Assembly: GCF_000472965.1 (NCBI RefSeq)
Contig: NZ_AXAU01000032.1
Span: forward strand, 1-48,640
Origin: Bradyrhizobium murdochi
GTDB taxonomy: Bacteria; Pseudomonadota; Alphaproteobacteria; Rhizobiales; Xanthobacteraceae
Direction: 5' to 3'
DNA length: 48,640 nt
Part shown: piece after piece, positions 35,470-44,844 of the stretch
Numbering within the stretch: position 1 is the stretch's first letter
Layout: each line of letters starts with the position of its first letter
Notes under the pieces: generated by a model
Seen by the model: only the letters and a program-made list of their open reading frames with translations
Databases searched by the model: none
Told to the model about the DNA's origin: nothing
Translations under genes and position numbers: made by a program

Positions 35470-37179
35470 ATGCGATCTGGAGTTCTTCTTTTGGGAGCCA
35501 CAACAATTGCGCTCGTCGCAAGCAGTGCAGCCAATGCGGCAGACCTTGAGCCAGAAGTGAAACTGCCACCGGCGGTGTGGGACTGGTCCGGAGGTTATAT
35601 TGGCGGGCACGTCGGCGGCGGCTATGGCCGGACGTCCTTCAGCAATCCCTATGGTCCGTCAATCTATGGCGACGTGGTCGATACGCCTGTGTTCGTCGCG
35701 GGTGGCCAGCTCGGCTACAATTGGCAGAAGAGCAGCTGGGTGTTTGGCGTCGAACTCGATGCAAGCGGAGTTGTCTCCGACGGCACAAATACTTGCCTCG
35801 CGGCCTCCGGCTTTGTCGTGAGCGCAAACTGCAAGGCAGGTCCCAACGTCTTTGCCACCGGGACCGGTCGCATCGGCTACGCGTTTGGCGCGCTGGGCCG
35901 CACGCTGGCCTATCTCAAAGGAGGCGTGGCTTGGCAAAACAATCAGGGCGATGTCGTCAATAACAACGAGCTTATGGGCCGCTGGCCACAGGAGAAAACC
36001 CATTTCGACTATGGTCGCCTCGGTGCCATCATCGGGCTGGGCGTCGAGCAAGCGCTTACGCCTGCATGGTCGGTCAAAGCTGAGTATAACTATCTGCATT
36101 TCGCCGGACCGAGTGTCGCAACGCCTCCGACGGTGCAGGATCCGCCGCTCGCAATTGTTCCGGCGAACACAACCAGCCTGTCCAGCAATTATCACATCGG
36201 AAAGATCGGGTTGAACTACCATTTTGGCGCCGACCCGTGGACGGCGAAATGGTCCGATGCACCGCTGTACGCGAAAGCACCCGCCGGCGCGCCGCCGATT
36301 GCTTATCCGGCCGGTTGGTCGTTCGAAGGCGGATCGCGGCTCTGGCTCAGCCGGGGACGCTTCCAATGGGACGACAGCGTAACGCCCTATTTCGGCATTG
36401 AAGACCCCGACGTTCTTTTTTCAAGGCTGACCTATCGCGGTCTCGACGGACTTTCCGGAGAGCTATTTGGCCGTGTCGACAGCCCATGGGGAGTGTTCCT
36501 AAAGGCCAACATTGGCCTTGGGCGCTTCGACAAAGGATACCTTAACAATCAAGATTGGGGTATCCCCGGCTATCTCTCCTATATCAACAACGCGTCAGGG
36601 CAAGGAAATGGAAGGTTTACGTATTATACCGCGGACGTAGGTTACGAGTTCCTGCGCGGCGCCAACTACAAGGTTGGCGGATTTATCGGCTGGACCTACT
36701 ACGAACAGAGTTCCGACTCGATCGGATGCACGCAGATTGCCAACCCCTTCTATACATGCCCGGCGAGGCCAGGCACTGTCGTTGGCAGCCAGAATACTCA
36801 GTGGAATGCACCTCGCGTCGGCCTAAGCGCCGAAACCATGTTGACCGATCGCTGGCGCTTAAACACCGATGTCGCCTACCTGCCCTGGACCGATTTCAAA
36901 GGGCGCGACAATCATCTCTTGCGCGACGGGACCACCTTCTTCGACCAGCGCGGGAATGGTGGCGGAGGCGTCCAGATCGAAGGCGTGTTGTCCTACTTCA
37001 TTACCAAGAATTTCAGCGTCGGTGTCGGCGGGCGCTATTGGGCCATGTGGACCAAAAAGGACAGCGAAGTGACATGCACAGTCTGTGATAGCGCGCGAAA
37101 CAGCGCTATGACTCAGTCTGCGAAGTACAGCATGGAGCGCTGGGGTACGTTCTTTCAGGCGTCCTATAGGTTCGATTGA
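35470..37179 (+). CDS. Double-barrel outer-membrane protein (Omp25/31-type N-half plus second barrel)
   Basis: Surface-exposed outer-membrane protein. The ATG at 35470 (MRSGVLLLGATTIALVASSA) gives 569 residues with a Sec signal ending ANA-AD near residue 22; TTG and GTG starts further upstream are possible. Residues about 35-255 resemble the Omp25/31 porin-like family (VWDWSGGYIGGHVGGGYG; AYLKGGVAW; VKAEYNYLHF; GLNYHFG). A Pro/Ala-rich linker (about 262-285) leads to a second beta-rich half (GGSRLWLSRGRFQWDD ... GELFGRVDSPWGVFLKA ... SYRFD) ending in an aromatic-rich strand with terminal FD, as barrels do. The single-barrel family is about 230-280 residues, so this is a fusion. Its role in the host interface is inference. 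Confidence 0.82.
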   Translation: MRSGVLLLGATTIALVASSAANAADLEPEVKLPPAVWDWSGGYIGGHVGGGYGRTSFSNPYGPSIYGDVVDTPVFVAGGQLGYNWQKSSWVFGVELDASGVVSDGTNTCLAASGFVVSANCKAGPNVFATGTGRIGYAFGALGRTLAYLKGGVAWQNNQGDVVNNNELMGRWPQEKTHFDYGRLGAIIGLGVEQALTPAWSVKAEYNYLHFAGPSVATPPTVQDPPLAIVPANTTSLSSNYHIGKIGLNYHFGADPWTAKWSDAPLYAKAPAGAPPIAYPAGWSFEGGSRLWLSRGRFQWDDSVTPYFGIEDPDVLFSRLTYRGLDGLSGELFGRVDSPWGVFLKANIGLGRFDKGYLNNQDWGIPGYLSYINNASGQGNGRFTYYTADVGYEFLRGANYKVGGFIGWTYYEQSSDSIGCTQIANPFYTCPARPGTVVGSQNTQWNAPRVGLSAETMLTDRWRLNTDVAYLPWTDFKGRDNHLLRDGTTFFDQRGNGGGGVQIEGVLSYFITKNFSVGVGGRYWAMWTKKDSEVTCTVCDSARNSAMTQSAKYSMERWGTFFQASYRFD

Positions 37180-37664
37180 AAAGATCACAACCTCTAGCCA
37201 AGCTCCGGGCCGCTTCGACGCTAAGAAATGGCGCGCATCGAGTAAGGATCATCAGCCGTGCCCTTGCCGGTCGCGGGCCTTATCCAATTCGAGCAGTTCG
37301 ATCTTGAGCGCTTGGTCACGGTAGCCGAGGGAAACCAGCGCATTGTGGGCGTCGGTCCATGACATCGCGCCAGCGACGTATCGCTCGATGAGGCCGCGCT
37401 AGAATGCGCGCCATTGCGCGAGGTACGCAGGATCGAGCCGATTGCCGACCCGATCCCGCGCGATTGCTGGAAACCTCACGTTTGGGGGGCGGGCTCGCTG
37501 CCACCTTCACCGCCGCCACCGGCTTGCGCGGGCGTGCCCGCCACCACGGCATCGGCGACCACCTCCGCATTCCAGGTGTTAGGTTCTTGGTCGTAAGCAG
37601 CGTGTCCGACAGCATTTGCAAATCGGCCTGCCTAGCGCCGCCGCCCGCAGCGTCAACCATTTCT

Positions 37665-37922
37665 TCACAGGTTGATCGTCGCGTTCTGATCATCGACCAC
37701 CTTTTTCACCGCGTGGACAACGTCGGTCTCCGCCTGCACCGATGCCAAGGTGTCGTTCGCCTGATCCTGTAGCTCCTTGATGCCAACCATAATTATTCTC
37801 TCCGATTTAATCACTGTTCGAGTAAGCGCGGCGAGACGGTCACTGATATCGGCCAGATGCGCCACGATCATCCGGGCGAGTGCATCCTCGAGACGCACAT
37901 GGTGATGGAAATGAAATTTCAT
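37665..37922 (-). CDS. Small phage-type hypothetical protein
   Basis: An 85-residue frame whose ATG overlaps the previous stop. The first half (HLADISDRLAALTRTVIK) is helical; an internal ATG gives MVGIKELQDQANDTLASVQA and ETDVVHAVKKVVDDQN, like the coiled small proteins found beside phage tail genes. The C-terminus seems truncated by a frameshift, since LSDTLLTTKN in another frame looks like its continuation. Confidence 0.45.
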   Translation of the reverse strand: MKFHFHHHVRLEDALARMIVAHLADISDRLAALTRTVIKSERIIMVGIKELQDQANDTLASVQAETDVVHAVKKVVDDQNATINL

Positions 37923-38509
37923 TTCGGCATCCGCCGCCGCGTTTTCATCGCAAGAGCGACATTGCGCGGCAATGCTTCCAACACGGCCCGGCGCATAGTG
38001 TTGGTGAAGTCGCGATAGAACGGCACGTCGCGCTTGATCGGCACGCCGGGTCCAGTGTGTATATCATCTTCCCTTTGGCGAAGATGAAGCGGCCACGCCG
38101 CACGCCCTTGTCGGCAAGCCCTTTCGGCGTTTGGCTCCGCGTGACCGCGCCGCGCGCGGTGCATCGCACGTTGACCGATGACGGGATCGCGATGTTCGCG
38201 CCCTTCGCTCGCCGCGTGCCACCTTTCGCATGCAGCATCAGGTTCGCGCGGCCGAGCTTGTCGTAAATCTCAACGGATAGGCTTTGCTTGGTCGCCCTCG
38301 CGGCCCTTGGTCATTAGCGCGGCGCCGATGAACGAGCGGTTCTTGACCTCGACTGCCGTCGTCCATGTTCGCTCGATCAGGAACGAGCGCGTCTTTTCTG
38401 CCGCATCGTTGAGCGAGCGCGCCAGAATGTACGGTAGCTGATCCTCGGCCGCGCCAAGCTCCGCCGCCCGCTGCTAAAAATCGGCAACGTTGAATTCGAC
38501 ACTGATCAT
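37919..38509 (-). pseudogene. Phage minor structural protein (HK97 gp10/tail-completion-like), broken
   Basis: From the ATG at 38509 (MISVEFNVADF) an in-frame TAG follows, then QRAAELGAAEDQLPYILARS, NDAAEKTRSFLIERTWTTAV, EVKNRSFIGAALMTKG; after frameshifts, LGRANLMLHAKGGTRR and VPFYRDFTNTMRRAVLEALP before the stop at 37919. The layout (N-terminal helix, central beta-rich part, C-terminal amphipathic helix) fits phage tail-component proteins. It cannot be expressed intact. Confidence 0.55.
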
Positions 38510-38774
38510 CGCAAATGCGCAAAAAGACCGACCGCGCCGCCGCGACCGGTTGGTGAAGTTGTGTCGCGTAGTGAGGCACGCCCTCGGCGGTCGCGAGCAT
38601 CGAGAGGATTTGCTGCTGATCCTGCTCAAGGTCCCCGTAAATTTCCTTGTTCTTGTTTTCGTTCTTCCGGATTTTTTACCAGCGCCCGCAATTCCTTCGT
38701 CAGGATGCCGCGCGCCTTCGCCTCCTTGAAAACATTGTTGATGCTCTCGCGGATATTGCGGCATCGGGCCATCG

Positions 38775-39484
38775 ATGATCCACGCTCGCTCGCGCCGCCA
38801 ATGACCCAGAAAAAGCAGGCTCTGTGCGCGCTCCACCGCCGCATGACAAGGCCGCCCTCGCGCGACACCAACGGCATGGCAATCGGTCCAACCCGTCGCG
38901 ACGTCGATCATCGTCAGCGTCTGAATGAACGAGCCAGCTACAGATGTGCCGCCATGGGCCATCATGTAACCTCGCAGAACCCTGGCGGCGGATCGTAGCA
39001 GTCATTTGAACATTCGGATCGGGACTTCACGGCGCACCGCCGAATAAACCGACCCGTCAGCGCTTACCCGGCCGCGGCGATTTTGGTCTCGACCAGCAGG
39101 CGTTTAATCATCGCTGCGCTGACCCCGAGCACCAGCGTGCGATTGGCCTGGTCGAGCTTGAGCCGGCCATGCCGCTCCAGAAGGCAGCAACGTCGGACTC
39201 ATTACCTTCAGCCGCTTGCCGCAGATCCGATCAGAGGTCTCCCACAGCGCCATCAGCCTATCCTGCTGGTGACGCCATAGGTCGGCCCTCGATGCCGCCG
39301 CGCCTCCGGCGAAATTGCGACATGGCTGGCTAGCGCCCCAAGTGCGTGCTTGCGATGCCAGCCGGTCACCGCGTAAAGCTGGTCGACGACATGCGACCCT
39401 TATTGTGCGCCCTGCTGATCGATAGTGCTCTACCGCCGCCGCCGTGAGTTCGCGCCGCGCACCCATGCTGATCCGTCCTGCCAT
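38775..39484 (-). pseudogene. Transposase/integrase-core relic
   Basis: Minus-strand frames in succession: SMGARRELTAAAVEHYRSAG (near 39484), LWETSDRICGKRLKVMSPTLL, then MAHGGTSVAGSFIQTLTMID and VATGWTDC, which is the DDE-core region of a bradyrhizobial integrase-type transposase ('VAHGGTSVAGSFIQTLTMIDVATGWTEC'). Several frameshifts and loss of the C-terminal half mean that it is dead. It abuts the prophage remnant. Confidence 0.75.
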
Positions 39485-40085
39485 CGGCGACACCCATCCG
39501 ATTCGGTATCGCTGCCCCAATCCTCACGGTCAGTTCTCCGGTAACATTCTTGATGAGGCACTGCGCTCATCGGTGTCCAACTTCTGCATGCCGAATGACA
39601 TTAGCTTGGCTGAGCGACCATCCGGCCCATCGCAAGGGTGCGGCTGCCGCCGATGGTGAGCGAAGCAGGCGAATATTGGCAATGCTGACTGCCGAGCGGC
39701 GGCAAGCAGTTGCCGTCGTTTTCAGCCTCGACGCAAGCGGGCACACGGGCCGCTTCTCGTTTAGTGAAATTGCGGCAGGTTCGTCAGCTTTTGGAAAGCC
39801 AGCCCGAATACAAGACCGTTGAAGTTAGTGGCGCGTAGTTAGGATAGCGCCTGACCAGGACGGAGAAAGCGCAGCGTCACGTCGCTGCTAACCTCAATTG
39901 CAGCGCGGGCGCGGTAGGGCCAGCGTCAACTCAGCAACAAGCGGCGTCCAGTCGCGTCCGCGCTGTTTCCAGTCGCTGGACTGGATTGCCAGGCGACTGA
40001 TGCCGTCAAAATCTGTCAATCAATGACATGAGTGGCCATGATGGTGTTTTTCATGCTCTTCGGACGGCTTGGGAGGTGGTGTGGC
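39485..40085. other. Spacer upstream of the tts box
   Basis: Short frames only (39550-39822 plus). No recognisable protein, RNA gene or repeat. It separates the transposase relic from the effector promoter. Confidence 0.45.
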
Positions 40086-40115
40086 TCGTCAGCTTCTTGA
40101 AAGCTGGCCGTGGTA
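40086..40115 (+). promoter_or_regulatory. tts box of the repeat effector gene
   Basis: TCGTCAGCTTCTTGAAAGCT followed by GGCCGTGGTA, which fits the 30-bp TtsI box (TCGTCAGCTTNTCGAAAGCT-N3-CC...TA) with one change in the core. It lies 35 bp before the start codon region in the right orientation. Confidence 0.85.
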
Positions 40116-40150
40116 ATTGTGAACTTTTCGGGTGACCTGAGGAGGTGAGT

Positions 40151-41605
40151 GTGGACAATTTCAACATAACAGCTTGGTCGCAGGTGTCGCAGCCAATCGC
40201 CCAGGATGAGCAGGCGGGACAGCCCGGGCAGATCGTGTCTTTCGAACAACTGCGCCCGTTCCTCTCCGATGATCTCTGTGCGGAGTATCGTCATCTGTCT
40301 GATGGGGATCGGCGTTTGATCGAGAGTGCAATTCGTGCCGCGTTTGTGAGGGGAGAGGTGGACTTGGCATCCGGAGGCCGGTACGCCAACAATCTTGCCA
40401 GCTTCGCAAATAGTCTCGGATCTAAGGGTCTATCGATGGTTGGCCTCAGTACCAACGAGCTGGAGGCTGAAAGAAAGGCCGGACACAATCGCGGCGCGTA
40501 TTTACCTAAAGCATTGGATCACCTTCGTAAGTTTCGTGACCCCGATGCATCTGCAGAAGCAGGGAGCTCACGGAAGCCTCGGGGTCGGTCAAAGATCAAA
40601 AATTTTCCAAATGAGCAGCTTATGGGCGGCCTTCCACCAAAACGTCGGCGACTGCTGGATGACGAGCCCCCTCAGTTGACGATCTCGGTCGATCCAGGGG
40701 AGCTTCGGAGACCGGAAGAGCGGCTTCACGAGGAGCTCCAGCCACAGCGCCATGCTGAGCCCGGGCCGTTGGCGCTGGTCGATCCAGATCACTTCATTTT
40801 CGATCCAGTGCAATTTCCTCCAGCTGAGGTTCGGCAGTTGCTAGATGATGAACCTGCCGGGGCGTCACTCTTCAATGTCGATCCAAAGCACTTCACGCTC
40901 GATTCAGTTCAATTCTCTCCAGGTGAGCTTCAGCGGTTGCTGGATGATGAACCCACGCGTTTCGAACAGCAAGTGCGCCCGAGCTCACGGCAGCCTCAGA
41001 GTTCGCCCGACATCATAGATTTTCGAAACGAGCAGCTCGTCGACAGCCCTTCAGCAAAAGTTCGGCGACTGCTGGATGATGAGCACGCTCAGGTGACGGT
41101 CTCGGTCGATCCAGGGGAGCTTCGGGAACTGGAAGAGCAGCTTCGTGAGGAGCTCCAGCCACAGCGCGGTGCCGAGCCCGGGCCGTTGGTGCTACTGGCC
41201 GATCCAGAGCACCTCACCTTCGATGCAGTGCAATTCCCTCCAGCTGAGTTTCGGCAGTTGCTAGATGATGAACCCGCTGGGGCGCCATTCTTCAACGTCG
41301 ATCCACAGCACTTCGCGTTCGAGCCAGTTCAATTGCCTCCAAGTGAGCATCGGCGATTGCTGAATGATGAACCCGTGCCTAGTGAAGCGGGTCCGCTGCC
41401 ACCCTTGTCATTTTATGCACCTCCGGGCTGGCAGCACGGGGACCAGTGGGCGCCGCAAGACCTCAAAGAAGGAATGCTCTTGCACAACGTGCTGCCAAGC
41501 GTGTCCGAGCCAGAGAAAACTCTAACTCTCCGAGGCGTGAACTACACGGCCACTATTGGGCCGCCAGGCCTGGAGCATGAGATTTTTCTACGCAGGGGAA
41601 TTTGA
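40151..41605 (+). CDS. Tandem-repeat type III effector candidate with RLLDDEP motifs
   Basis: Probably secreted by the rhizobial type III system and delivered into plant cells. I prefer the GTG at 40151, five bases after GGAGG, over the GTG at 40145; this gives 484 residues. There is no Sec signal. Residues about 30-125 form a helical domain (YRHLSDGDRRLIESAIRAAF, GRYANNLASFANSLGSKGL). Then follow two repeats of about 140 residues (roughly 145-285 and 287-415), each with three R-x-L-L-D/N-D-E-P/H motifs, VDPGEL and FNVDP. Basic stretches KPRGRSKIK and PPKRRR could be nuclear signals. The C-terminal 70 residues (APPGWQHGDQWAPQDL ...) match nothing I know. Internal repeats recall the NopD/Bel2-5 effectors, but no ULP protease domain is present. 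Confidence 0.75.
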   Translation: MDNFNITAWSQVSQPIAQDEQAGQPGQIVSFEQLRPFLSDDLCAEYRHLSDGDRRLIESAIRAAFVRGEVDLASGGRYANNLASFANSLGSKGLSMVGLSTNELEAERKAGHNRGAYLPKALDHLRKFRDPDASAEAGSSRKPRGRSKIKNFPNEQLMGGLPPKRRRLLDDEPPQLTISVDPGELRRPEERLHEELQPQRHAEPGPLALVDPDHFIFDPVQFPPAEVRQLLDDEPAGASLFNVDPKHFTLDSVQFSPGELQRLLDDEPTRFEQQVRPSSRQPQSSPDIIDFRNEQLVDSPSAKVRRLLDDEHAQVTVSVDPGELRELEEQLREELQPQRGAEPGPLVLLADPEHLTFDAVQFPPAEFRQLLDDEPAGAPFFNVDPQHFAFEPVQLPPSEHRRLLNDEPVPSEAGPLPPLSFYAPPGWQHGDQWAPQDLKEGMLLHNVLPSVSEPEKTLTLRGVNYTATIGPPGLEHEIFLRRGI

Positions 41606-42336
41606 CCAGTTTTGCCTGGCATAGCCTGCAGTCCTTCTCCGGAGAGAACTTGGCGGCCCCGGGGATTACATAACCCAAGCCCGGGGAGCGAGGTGGTCAG
41701 CTTTGCTGATGCAAAGGCTGGTGAACGCAGGCCCGGCGCGCCGTCTCGTCGAGCAGGCTGTCAAGCTGGTCGCGGATGCGGGAAGCTGCAATCGCGCCAG
41801 CATGGCGTCGAGCCGATCGATCGGTGCTTCGGTTATCTTCTTTGCGCGGACCGTCAGAAGCTCCCTGCAATAGCTGCTTCGTATTCGGTAAGAGGACCCA
41901 ACAAGGGATGGGGGTGGAGACGACCACGGCAGCGTCGCTGCCGTAGTCGCCGGTCCGCAGACCGTGCGAATTGCGCCGGCAGCATCGATCGTCCCGCTAA
42001 CGCCCTGCCCTTGTTGCTGCCGACCTCTGAGCAGTTGGCTGACCGCGCAAAGACTCACCTTTCGAGGACGACAGAAGATCAGTTTTCCGAGTTGAAATTG
42101 CTCAAGTTCGACGTGTCATCCGGCATGGATCCGCGCCTGCAGCTCGCGTTGGCCAATTATTAGATTGGTACGCGAGGCTCCTCTTCGATGCGTCGGTCCA
42201 TCGAAATTACCGCCTGCAATGCGATCTTCTGCTCGCTCTCCTTCGTGTCGGTACCCAGTTCGACGATGTCCATATCGACGCCATCATGAACCGAATATCG
42301 GAATGTTGCGGAGAAAATGGACCATCGTAGTCGACG
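41606..42336. other. Spacer with an IS21-type relic
   Basis: Apart from the istB-like fragment at 41733-41850, open frames here (41612-42163 plus; 41666-42058 minus) have no recognisable content. Confidence 0.4.
41733..41850 (-). pseudogene. IS21-family IstB fragment
   Basis: Two minus-strand frames joined by a frameshift give TEAPIDRLDAMLARLQL and SRIRDQLDSLLDETARR, the N-terminus of IstB ('LDAMLARLKLTAIRDQLDSLLDEAARRE'). The ATPase part is missing. Confidence 0.55.
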
Positions 42337-42739
42337 TCAAAACGAATACGACACCTCTTTGTCAGCCTTGGCGATCTTCGGCCGAACGACAGCATCCCGA
42401 CTCCCCCACTGGAGCGCAGAATCTAGGTTTTCTATCTCGAAATCGAGCGTGGAATAGCCGTCGATTTCCGGATCGAACGTCTCCAAAGGATTCGATCGCA
42501 GCTTCGATATCAATCTTGAGTTCTGACTCCTCCCCGGGCGCGAGCAGCGCCATGCAACGCGCGACGACGAATGCCGCATTTCCATTGACGTAGTCTAGGG
42601 CCGCCGCGACATCGGAGACCGCTATCAGCAGCTCAGATTGGCCGGCATAGTCCTGCCAATCGCGATCGGGGCTGACGACCAGCAGTAGCCTCGCATTGCG
42701 TGCCGCCCAGGCTTCGAGTGGAGAGCAGCGCGAATTCAT
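42337..42739 (-). pseudogene. Hypothetical gene, apparently frameshifted
   Basis: From the ATG at 42739 one frame reads protein-like to about 42500 (LLLVVSPDRDWQDYAGQSEL; ALDYVNGNAAFVVARCMALL), then a second frame takes over (SNPLETFDPEIDGYSTLDFE; SALQWGSRDAVVRPKIAKAD) until 42337. The joined product of about 130 residues is acidic with no signal or known motif. It lies just behind hipA on the same strand. Confidence 0.45.
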
Positions 42740-42824
42740 CCTTCTTGGCTTCGCGGGAAAGAGAAAGCGCCAGCGGGATTACCACGACATGGGCCGCACC
42801 TTATCAGATACGTAGACCGCCGAG

Positions 42825-44108
42825 TTAACCGACGAGGCGCGTGATAGCTTCGGGCGCATCGATGAACGCATAGGGATTGAAGAACTGGCGGCGCCACAGG
42901 AAATTCCGGTCGACCTCGCTGAGCGCGGCCTCGTCGCACACCTGCGCCCAACGTTCCTTGATGGTCTTAATTTGCGCGGTCGCGATAAGGATCGCTTCCC
43001 CCTCATTAAGCAGGAACAAGGGCGCGGCTTTCAGGCAGAGCGCGATTTGGCTCGCACGCTCCTGTCCCATGATCAACATGGCCTGCGATGCCTCCCCGCC
43101 CGTCCGATTCTGCGGACAGATGTCATAGGCGGGCGTAAGCGTAAGCTCCGCACCATTCCAGAACGCGGCGTGGTTTCGGGCGTGGTCGTCAGTGTTACCG
43201 GACAGGATGTTGAACACGAGCCTGCCAAAGAGTTCCTTCAAGGTCTCTTTGGGCGACGTGAAGCGGTGACGAATGACGGTCGCAAGCTGCTCGTAGCTCG
43301 CGTAGCGGGCCATCATTTCGTCAAGCTCGAGCAGCGTGAGCGTCGAGACCATTGACTTGCGGCGCCACCCTTCCTGGGCTTTTTCACGGTCGAAACGCTC
43401 GATAAGCAGCACATCCTTTCCAGCGGCGCGTTTGAGGGCCACGGGTGCGGCGGAGAGACCGATGATGGACGCGAGGCGCATGGCGACGAATTCGGCTTTC
43501 ACCATGCCGAAGAGGTCGTTCTGGGACGAGAACTTCGCCACGAATTTCTTGTTGCCGGACGTGATCATGGCTTTTGGCCGCGCGCCACCGATGGAGCTCC
43601 CGTGGAGAAGCGCACGGTCGAGTTCGGCCGTCAGCGGCACACCTTTTTCAACCAGCGTTGCCGCATTCAGGAGTTCATCAAGCGACACTTCCGCGCCCTC
43701 GCGCGGTACATAGTTCGACGCAGACGCTTGAAAGTCGAGCGCGCCGATACGGTCCGATCCGGACTCCAGGAGATAGGTCAGTTCGTCAAGGCTGCCGGGA
43801 TCGACATCTTTTCCGCCTGAGCCGAATTTGCGATTGATGATGATGCGGCGGCCCCACGCGTCGGGTGCCGCGTCGCGAATGCAGTTGGGCATGTTGAGCC
43901 CGTTCAGGAGTGGAAGGACGCCCCTGCGGAGCGGCAATTCCGGCTCATAAAGCGAGATGGCATTGTTCCGGCGCAGATAGCTCTGCCCGTAATTGTAGAC
44001 GAGTTGCTTGCCGCTCGCGGACAGGAGACCCGCGACGACAGGTTGCGTGCTGTCCGGCAACCAAACCCATACATAGGCTTGGGTATGTTTTTGCTCAGAA
44101 GTCATCAT
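42825..44108 (-). CDS. hipA: HipA-family kinase toxin
   Basis: Ser/Thr kinase toxin of a type II toxin-antitoxin pair; known HipA proteins inactivate targets such as glutamyl-tRNA synthetase and induce persistence. The 427-residue protein has the N-terminal HipA domain with APDAWGRR (81-88), the P-loop GSSIGGARPKA (170-180, with the autophosphorylated serine of the family), the catalytic loop NTDDHARN (305-312) and the metal-binding aspartate in AYDI (327-330). It overlaps hipB by 14 bases and is translated after it. All key residues are present, so it should be active. Confidence 0.92.
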   Translation of the reverse strand: MMTSEQKHTQAYVWVWLPDSTQPVVAGLLSASGKQLVYNYGQSYLRRNNAISLYEPELPLRRGVLPLLNGLNMPNCIRDAAPDAWGRRIIINRKFGSGGKDVDPGSLDELTYLLESGSDRIGALDFQASASNYVPREGAEVSLDELLNAATLVEKGVPLTAELDRALLHGSSIGGARPKAMITSGNKKFVAKFSSQNDLFGMVKAEFVAMRLASIIGLSAAPVALKRAAGKDVLLIERFDREKAQEGWRRKSMVSTLTLLELDEMMARYASYEQLATVIRHRFTSPKETLKELFGRLVFNILSGNTDDHARNHAAFWNGAELTLTPAYDICPQNRTGGEASQAMLIMGQERASQIALCLKAAPLFLLNEGEAILIATAQIKTIKERWAQVCDEAALSEVDRNFLWRRQFFNPYAFIDAPEAITRLVG

Positions 44109-44430
44109 CGGGCTCGGTTCGGTGGCTGCGGATCGCCTTGGGAAGTAAGGCCATTACTTCGCGGTTGGATTCGACGTCGCGCGACATCGTCACCTGGCCG
44201 GCATCGAACAGGCGCACGCCGACAATCGCCGCGGCCTCGAACACGGCACCAATGGCGCAGCCGGTATCGCCCGCCTCGATGCGTTGCATGAGGCCACGCG
44301 AGACCCCTGCCCGTTGCGCCAAGGCAGCAACCGTCATGTGGCGGTCAATGCGCCCTCGGCGGATGAGCTGCCCCAACCGGATCGCGGCATCCGCAGCATA
44401 GGGTGAGACAGGGCGGTTGGTCTTGGGCAC
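44095..44430 (-). CDS. hipB: HipB-family antitoxin
   Basis: Xre-type DNA-binding antitoxin that neutralises HipA and represses the operon. The 111-residue protein has an HTH (LGQLIRRGRIDRHMTVAALA then QRAGVSRGLMQRIEAGD, about 18-56) and a C-terminal tail that ends in acidic DDDF. Its gene comes first, and the upstream region holds four copies of a palindromic operator. Confidence 0.9.
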   Translation of the reverse strand: MPKTNRPVSPYAADAAIRLGQLIRRGRIDRHMTVAALAQRAGVSRGLMQRIEAGDTGCAIGAVFEAAAIVGVRLFDAGQVTMSRDVESNREVMALLPKAIRSHRTEPDDDF

Positions 44431-44434
44431 GTTT

Positions 44435-44551
44435 GATCCATAAATAGGCCATAAGCGGCTTTATGATCTATTTATAAACCAACTCGGAACCGATGTCAAG
44501 TTTATGATCTATAAATAGATCATTTCGGCCTTCGTGATCCATTTATAGCCC
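44435..44551 (-). promoter_or_regulatory. HipB operator array (four GATC(T/C)AT(A/T)4-type sites)
   Basis: Four related sites: GATCCATAAATAGG (44435-44448), GATCTATTTATAAACC (44465-44480), the perfect palindrome GATCTATAAATAGATC (44506-44521) and GATCCATTTATAGCCC (44536-44551). Spacing is about 30-41 bp. They cover the promoter region just upstream of hipB, as expected for cooperative autorepression. Confidence 0.75.
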
Positions 44552-44844
44552 ACTCGGCTTAAAGGGAACTCTCCCCCTGCCTACAACCGGCGCGCTTCAC
44601 GTGTAAAAGGCAATTGATCGAGGGTAAGCACCTGAAGCGCTCGCACTCCTATAGGTTCAGGCCCTGCCGCGCAGTGGCCTACGGCATGGTGCGAACTGGC
44701 ATTGCCCGTCCGAGCCGCGGGATCGAAGTCAGCGAAGGTGTGCGATCTCAAACAATGAGCGAGGGCGGCCGGGAACAAGAGCGTATCAAGTACCCCGCCT
44801 TTGCCTCAGCCGACGCACCGCAAATTCCAGCAGCTTCTTGATCT

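Larger units (their letters stand above)
37200..38774 (-). mobile_element. Prophage remnant with decayed structural genes
   Basis: Minus-strand frames give a string of small phage-like proteins in collinear order: a segment resembling a GapR/DUF2312-like protein (FKEAKARGILTKELRALVKN, about 38640-38760), a tail/neck-type protein (37919-38509), a small protein with AETDVVHAVKKVVDDQNA (37665-37922) and a C-terminal fragment RYVAGAMSWTDAHNALVSLG near 37265-37400. All are short or frameshifted. Overlapping start/stop (ATGA at 37919-37922) shows the former operon structure. Confidence 0.6.

Noticed and set aside
36859..37188. Minus-strand frame at the end of the double-barrel protein gene
   Set aside because: It is the complement of conserved barrel sequence and has no independent support.
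41612..42163. 183-codon plus-strand frame after the repeat effector
   Set aside because: Arg/Pro-rich shadow-like composition, no start signals, and it runs opposite to an istB fragment.
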